Shown piece after piece: positions 60,194 to 64,000 of a stretch of DNA of 64,000 nt (position 1 is its first letter; each line of letters begins with the position of its first letter). Made by a program: the position numbers and the translations under genes. Origin of the DNA: JBNAGF01 sp049801055 (GTDB lineage Bacteria > Pseudomonadota > Alphaproteobacteria > Rhodobacterales > Rhodobacteraceae); NCBI RefSeq assembly GCF_049801055.1, contig NZ_JBNAGF010000004.1, forward strand, positions 303,364 through 367,363, given 5' to 3'. The notes beneath the pieces are model-generated. The model ran no database searches, was not told the DNA's origin, and was given only the letters and a program-made list of their open reading frames with translations.

Positions 60194-61111
60194 ATGACAG
60201 AGATCACAAATTTCCGCGGCGAAACCACTTCGCAACTGGACTCGGATAAATCCGAGGAATCGGTCAAGGCCTTGATTCAGCGTGTGGGGGACCGGGTACG
60301 AAAAACGCGGGAAAGACGCGGAATTTCACGCCGGGTCCTGTCGGAAATGTCTGGCGTGTCTCCCCGCTATCTTGCGCAGCTGGAAACCGGTGCCGGGAAT
60401 ATCTCCATCGGATTGCTGCAACGGATCGCTGTCGCGCTCGATCATCGGATTGAATGGTTCGTGGGAGAGGAAGATCCATGGACATCCGAAGCACTTCGGG
60501 TTGCGGAATTGTTTCGAGTGTCCAGCGCCGAAACACAGAGATCTGTATTGCAGATACTTGAACCCCAACCGACAAAGGCCATGCGTGCCGGACGGATTTG
60601 CCTTGTGGGCCTTCGCGGGGCAGGAAAGTCCACGCTTGGTGCAATGGTCGGCGAGGCGTTGGGCATACCGTTTGTCGAGCTCAACGATGAGATTGAAACG
60701 CAAAGTGGCATGCCGGTGAGCGAGGTTATGGCGCTCTACGGGCAAGAAGGTTATCGAAAGCTGGAGGCACAAGCCGTCAGCCGTGTGATAGCCATGCATG
60801 ACGAGATGGTTCTAGCGGTTGCTGGTGGCATTGTTGCAGAGCCCGAGACCTATGCCACACTGCTCAGCCACTTTCATACAGTCTGGGTAAGAGCTGCTCC
60901 CGAAGAGCATATGGCGAGGGTTCGGGCTCAGGGCGATGAACGGCCAATGGCGGGGAATCCTGAGGCTATGGAACAGCTCAGATCGATATTGGCCAGCCGT
61001 GAAGCGCTCTACAGCAAGGCATTGGACCATATGGATACATCGGGGCAGTCAAAGAATGCGTCGGCGGCCCATTTGATTGATATCATCCGAAACCGGTTGG
61101 GCGATGGTTGA
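60194..61111 (+). CDS. boxR: benzoyl-CoA-responsive regulator BoxR (XRE HTH fused to shikimate-kinase-like domain)
   Basis: A 305-residue repressor-type protein. Residues about 28-90 form an XRE helix-turn-helix (RVGDRVRKTRERRGISRRVLSE, GVSPRYLAQLETGAGNISIG). Residues 130-300 are shikimate-kinase-like with the P-loop VGLRGAGKST (K145). In BoxR and BzdR the kinase-like part senses benzoyl-CoA instead of catalysing. It ends the box operon and has a related site before its start; the same element lies before bclA, boxC and the TRAP genes. Confidence 0.93.
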   Translation: MTEITNFRGETTSQLDSDKSEESVKALIQRVGDRVRKTRERRGISRRVLSEMSGVSPRYLAQLETGAGNISIGLLQRIAVALDHRIEWFVGEEDPWTSEALRVAELFRVSSAETQRSVLQILEPQPTKAMRAGRICLVGLRGAGKSTLGAMVGEALGIPFVELNDEIETQSGMPVSEVMALYGQEGYRKLEAQAVSRVIAMHDEMVLAVAGGIVAEPETYATLLSHFHTVWVRAAPEEHMARVRAQGDERPMAGNPEAMEQLRSILASREALYSKALDHMDTSGQSKNASAAHLIDIIRNRLGDG

Positions 61112-61120
61112 ATTGTGCAC

Positions 61121-62338
61121 CTAGTCTGCAGGTTGTCGCAACCAGCCGGCCTCGAATTCTACCTTGTCCAGACCGGTAAACCGTCGAACACGTTCCAATT
61201 CGGCCTCAAAACGAGCTTGGCGGGTTTTCGTCCAGCGCACGCTGGATTCAGGCCAAACTGCCCGAATTCGCAGAATCCCTTCGTTCCGAAAAGCCTTCAT
61301 GTCGATCCGGCCAGCCAGACGATCCCCTTCCAGCATGGGAAAGACATAGTACCCATAAACACGCTTTGGTTCGGGTACAAAGACCTCGATTCGATAGTAG
61401 AATCCGAACAAGCGCTCGGCTCGCTTTCGATCCCGCAGGGCCGGGTCAAAGGGGCTGAGAATTCTCAGCCGTTTTGGCGGTTCCGGCGCTTCTTCGAGGT
61501 TGGAAAATACATTTGGGCGTGCAAAAGCGCGCCGCTTAGATCCATTGTGTGCGGTAACTTCAATTTCAATTATGCTTTTGTTCCGCAGCGACCGATGGCA
61601 CCATTCCTTTGCTTCGCTTGAATTTACGGTATCCCAAAATGCCGAGATTTCACCCGATGTGGCAAATCCCAATCGGTCCAGAGCCGCATTGCATAGCCAA
61701 TCAATACTGAGTTCCGGATCAGGGCTTCCCGCGGCGGGGCAGAGTTCTTCCTCGATCACCCGTTCGGTTAGATCATAGCGTTTCTGAAACCGATCCCGCC
61801 CAGTTACCGAGAGTGCTCCGGACCGCCACAAGTATTCCAATGCTGTCTTGGAAGGGTGCCAATCCCACCAACCTCCCGATCCCTTCTTTTCGTCTTTGCC
61901 CACATCCGAAGAACAAACTGGCCCGTTGTCGCGGATGTGTTGAAGGACCGTTTCGAACCGCGCTTCGTATCCATCTCTGCGCCAGTTGCGCCAACGTTTG
62001 CGAAGCATCTCTGCATCTCTCTGAAATCGCAAATGCCAATGGGGAAAGAACTCGATCGGGATAACTGCGGCGTCATGCGTCCAGTGTTCGAACAGGGCGC
62101 GCTCCTGCTCATAAAGTTGCTTGAGATGCGCCGGGCGGTATCGCGGCCTGCGGCTAAACAGGATCATGTCATGGGATCGCGCCACAGTGTTGATACTGTC
62201 GAGTTGGACGAAACCCAGGCGGTGAATAACCGAAGCAAGATCTGCACCTTTGCCGGATCCAACTGGTGGTTCGGCCAGCAGATGACGGTGCAAAAACAGC
62301 CGCCGGGCATCGCGATTTTCGAGAACAGGAAGCGCCAT
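61121..62338 (-). CDS. winged helix-turn-helix protein of the YcaQ/AlkZ-type DNA glycosylase family
   Basis: A 405-residue protein. The segment VIHRLGFVQLDSINTVARSHDMILFSRRPRYRP contains the hallmark QLDSI motif of the HTH_42 family, and ERALFEHWTHDAAVIPIEFFPHW and FYYRIEVFVPEPKRVYGYYVFPMLEGDRLAGRID are other family blocks. Studied members excise bases from DNA interstrand crosslinks, so a repair role is likely. It converges with boxR with 9 nt between and follows the LacI-type gene on the same strand. Confidence 0.83.
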   Translation of the reverse strand: MALPVLENRDARRLFLHRHLLAEPPVGSGKGADLASVIHRLGFVQLDSINTVARSHDMILFSRRPRYRPAHLKQLYEQERALFEHWTHDAAVIPIEFFPHWHLRFQRDAEMLRKRWRNWRRDGYEARFETVLQHIRDNGPVCSSDVGKDEKKGSGGWWDWHPSKTALEYLWRSGALSVTGRDRFQKRYDLTERVIEEELCPAAGSPDPELSIDWLCNAALDRLGFATSGEISAFWDTVNSSEAKEWCHRSLRNKSIIEIEVTAHNGSKRRAFARPNVFSNLEEAPEPPKRLRILSPFDPALRDRKRAERLFGFYYRIEVFVPEPKRVYGYYVFPMLEGDRLAGRIDMKAFRNEGILRIRAVWPESSVRWTKTRQARFEAELERVRRFTGLDKVEFEAGWLRQPAD

Positions 62339-62342
62339 AGGA

Positions 62343-63368
62343 TCAACGCCGCTTCAAGGTGTCACCGTAGCTGATCTTGGGTGTCAGTGTGATCTTGTCC
62401 TCAACCTCGCCGGGCTCGTCCTCAAGGCGAGCGGTGATGATCTCCGCCGCTTTGCGCCCGATTTCGAGACGGCAGGCATCCATCGTAGCCAACTTCCGGG
62501 GCAAACCTTGCAAAAGCTCTACCCCATTGAATCCAGCAAGTCCGATCTGTCCCGGAACATCGATGCCTTGATCAAGAAGATAGAGCAAGCCGCCAGCGCC
62601 AATCATGTCATTGGAATAATAAAGAAAGTCGAGATCGGGCGAGCGTTTGAGCATGGTCTCCGTCATTTCGCGACCCTTGGCCAAGGCAGACCCGCCAGAG
62701 TAGAAGGCTCTGTCTTCGATCTCGACCCCGTTCTTTGCAAGAACTTCTGTAAGCCCTTCGAATCTCTTCCGAGCCCGATGATCGAGCGGCATTTTTGTCC
62801 CCATAAAGCCAATATGCCGGTAGCCCGCCTTCAGGATGGCCTGAGCCATTTCCCGCCCTGCGCGACGGTGCGAAATACCAACCATCGAGTCGATTGGCTT
62901 GCCGTCGGTATCCATGATTTCGACAACCGGGATCCCGGCGGCTTTCAGCATGGCTTGCGCCGCATCCGAGTGTTCCAAGCCGGCAATGATCACACCGGAC
63001 GGTCGCCAGGACAACATCTCATAAAGAACTTTTTCTTCCTTTTCAGGGAGATAGTCAGTGACCCCGACAACCGGTTGCAGTTCCGTATCTTCGAGGACCT
63101 GGTTTATCCCGGTGAGAACTTCTGGAAAAACCATATTGGATAGTGATGGAATGATCACAGCCACCAGATTGACCCGATTGGACGCCAGCGCGCCAGCAAT
63201 CTTGTTGGGTACATAACCCAATTCCTTGGCCGCCGCGAGCACACGAGCCCGGGTTGCGTCAGAGACATCCCCGCGGTTGCGCAGGACCCTGCTAACCGTC
63301 ATTTCCGATACTCCGGAGGCTTCGGATACATCGCGGAGCGTCAGCGGACGTTTGTTGTCGAGAGTCAA
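62343..63368 (-). CDS. LacI-family transcriptional regulator (GntR/gluconate-repressor like)
   Basis: A 341-residue repressor. The N-terminal HTH LTLRDVSEASGVSEMTVSRVLRN and hinge YVPNKIAGALASNRVNLVAVIIPSLSN are followed by a sugar-binding-protein-like domain (GINQVLEDTELQPVVGVTDY, SNDMIGAGGLLYLL). The ligand is not readable; the closest style is GntR of the gluconate system. TTG at 63368 is chosen as start because AGGAAGGA precedes it by 6 nt; a TTG at 63395 would extend it by nine codons. No sugar genes are adjacent. Confidence 0.85.
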   Translation of the reverse strand: MTLDNKRPLTLRDVSEASGVSEMTVSRVLRNRGDVSDATRARVLAAAKELGYVPNKIAGALASNRVNLVAVIIPSLSNMVFPEVLTGINQVLEDTELQPVVGVTDYLPEKEEKVLYEMLSWRPSGVIIAGLEHSDAAQAMLKAAGIPVVEIMDTDGKPIDSMVGISHRRAGREMAQAILKAGYRHIGFMGTKMPLDHRARKRFEGLTEVLAKNGVEIEDRAFYSGGSALAKGREMTETMLKRSPDLDFLYYSNDMIGAGGLLYLLDQGIDVPGQIGLAGFNGVELLQGLPRKLATMDACRLEIGRKAAEIITARLEDEPGEVEDKITLTPKISYGDTLKRR

Positions 63369-63477
63369 TGAAATTCCTTCCTGCAACCGAACCAAATGTT
63401 AGCGCGGACACCTACCTGGGATCAACTGGCTCAAATCGCATGACAAGCTGGAGAAACAGCGATAATACAATCCGAAA

Positions 63478-63554
63478 GGCCCCGTGGCTCAACTGGATAG
63501 AGCAGCCCCCTCCTAAGGGGCAGGTTGCAGGTTCGAATCCTGCCGGGGTCGCCA
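63478..63554 (+). tRNA. tRNA-Arg (anticodon CCT)
   Basis: A full cloverleaf: acceptor GGCCCCG with CGGGGTC (one G-U pair), D-arm GCTC/GAGC, anticodon stem GCCCC/GGGGC with loop CTCCTAA (anticodon CCT, decoding AGG), T-arm GCAGG/CCTGC with TTCGAAT, discriminator G and an encoded CCA. An integrase remnant begins about 140 nt downstream, consistent with use of its 3' end as an attachment site. Confidence 0.95.
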
Positions 63555-63693
63555 CCGATCTCGAAGCTTTGCCAGTGATTTGCATGCAAAACGTGTGTTG
63601 CAGAACACTGCATGCGGCTGCAAGCGCCGCGCTTTCGCTGCACAAACAGCTGCAAAGCTAAACGCAGATCGCGATTCATCGCACAGAGGAGTG

Positions 63694-63872
63694 ATGCGAG
63701 ATAGCGACGATCATCAAGCGAGCAAGCGGCAGGCAACGGTACGACACAAAGGGCGAAGTGCCAGCGAGTCCTTTTCCAAGAGAACAGACGCGGTGAAGTG
63801 GGCGTGCGATACTGAGATGCAAATCGAACGCGGTGTGCTCACACAAGACCAAAAATATCGGGGCATTGAATG
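63694..63872 (+). pseudogene. tyrosine-recombinase (integrase) N-terminal remnant
   Basis: From an ATG behind AGAGGAG, about 60 codons encode VRHKGRSASESFSKRTDAVKW followed by ACDTEMQIERGVL. This resembles the N-terminal DNA-binding part of phage/island integrases (RxKG...SxTFxTKxDAxxWAxxxExxI.RG). The reading frame then runs into the end of an IS element, so core-binding and catalytic domains are lost here. Its place next to tRNA-Arg supports an island integrase. Fragment-only evidence, so the call is moderate. Confidence 0.6.
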
Positions 63873-64000
63873 GGCTTTGTTGCACAAATCCTGTGAGGAT
63901 GGGACTTCCCCTTTCCCCGGACGGATTTAGCCTACGGCTTCTGTGACGGGAATGCCAAGAGCGGTATAGCGGTTGAGGACTGCGACACGGATTTGGATCT
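63872..64000 (-). mobile_element. end of an IS5-family insertion sequence (runs off the right edge)
   Basis: The element starts at GGGCTTTGTTGCACAAATC (63872-63890), very like the terminal inverted repeats of IS5-family elements such as IS903 (GGCTTTGTTGAATAAATC). About 55 nt inside it the transposase C-terminus reads inward on the minus strand. The other end and the target duplication are outside the window. It truncates the integrase remnant. Confidence 0.75.
63927..64000 (-). CDS. IS5-family transposase, C-terminal end only
   Basis: The last 23 codons before a TAA at 63927-63929 encode IQIRVAVLNRYTALGIPV then TEAVG, a typical C-terminus of IS5-family DDE transposases. The rest lies beyond the right edge. 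Confidence 0.7.
   Translation of the reverse strand, partial: IQIRVAVLNRYTALGIPVTEAVG

Noticed and set aside
63555..63690. TGCA/CTGCA-rich stretch after the tRNA as a repeat array
   Set aside because: The copies are short and irregular with no fixed period, so there is no CRISPR or tandem array; it looks like decayed island sequence.

Overview
The window looks like a chromosomal segment of a marine alphaproteobacterium of the Rhodobacteraceae (Roseobacter group). This is an inference from gene order and protein style: a PetP/PetR-type regulator pair, the HDAC-like/xseB/ispA/dxs order, a short Rhodobacter-type flagellar cluster, a bacterial sodium channel with filter TLESWSM, and a box benzoyl-CoA cluster with its XRE/shikimate-kinase regulator. 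Genes are dense, often with 4-nt ATGA overlaps. No rRNA operon and no CRISPR array were seen.

Layout. 1-7 kb: 5' part of argG, ilvA, an HPt protein divergent from a response-regulator/PP2C phosphatase, two Nudix hydrolases around hslO (Hsp33), and a CCA-adding enzyme. 7-13.5 kb: two paired ABC exporters, a TrmA-type RNA methyltransferase, a BacNav channel and an L,D-transpeptidase lipoprotein. 13.5-20.9 kb, minus strand: a six-gene run galU-galE-GT4-GT2-GT14-sulfotransferase that looks like a sulfated-glycan operon. 21-27.8 kb: ilvE, petP/petR, an HDAC-like deacetylase, xseB-ispA-dxs and a small secreted protein. 27.9-34.2 kb: glcDEF with a palindrome over the glcD ribosome binding site, two tandem trypsin-like proteases, and hsp20 behind a sigma-32-like promoter. 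34.3-37.4 kb: a succinate-semialdehyde-type dehydrogenase divergent from creatinase, with a 366-nt intergenic region. 37.5-45.4 kb: a divergent flagellar block (fliL, coiled-coil protein, MotE-like, motA, large exported protein on minus; fliF-fliH-fliN-fliP on plus).

45.5-61.1 kb is an aromatic-acid catabolic block. It holds a gentisate branch (3-hydroxybenzoate 6-hydroxylase, gentisate 1,2-dioxygenase, fumarylpyruvate hydrolase), a TRAP transporter, and a benzoyl-CoA branch: benzoate-CoA ligase, alpha/beta hydrolase, DUF309 protein, boxC, boxB, a 58-aa four-cysteine protein, boxA, thioesterase and boxR. I find a repeated 14-bp element, TGCA-N6-TGC(N), upstream of the TRAP operon, bclA (two copies) and boxC, and a related element upstream of boxR. 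This suggests one BoxR regulon that also controls uptake. No boxD aldehyde dehydrogenase and no maleylpyruvate isomerase lie in the cluster.

61.1-64 kb: a winged-helix DNA glycosylase-like protein, a LacI-family regulator, a tRNA-Arg(CCT), then an integrase N-terminal remnant cut by the end of an IS5-family element that runs off the window. This is the scar of an island that used the tRNA as its attachment site.
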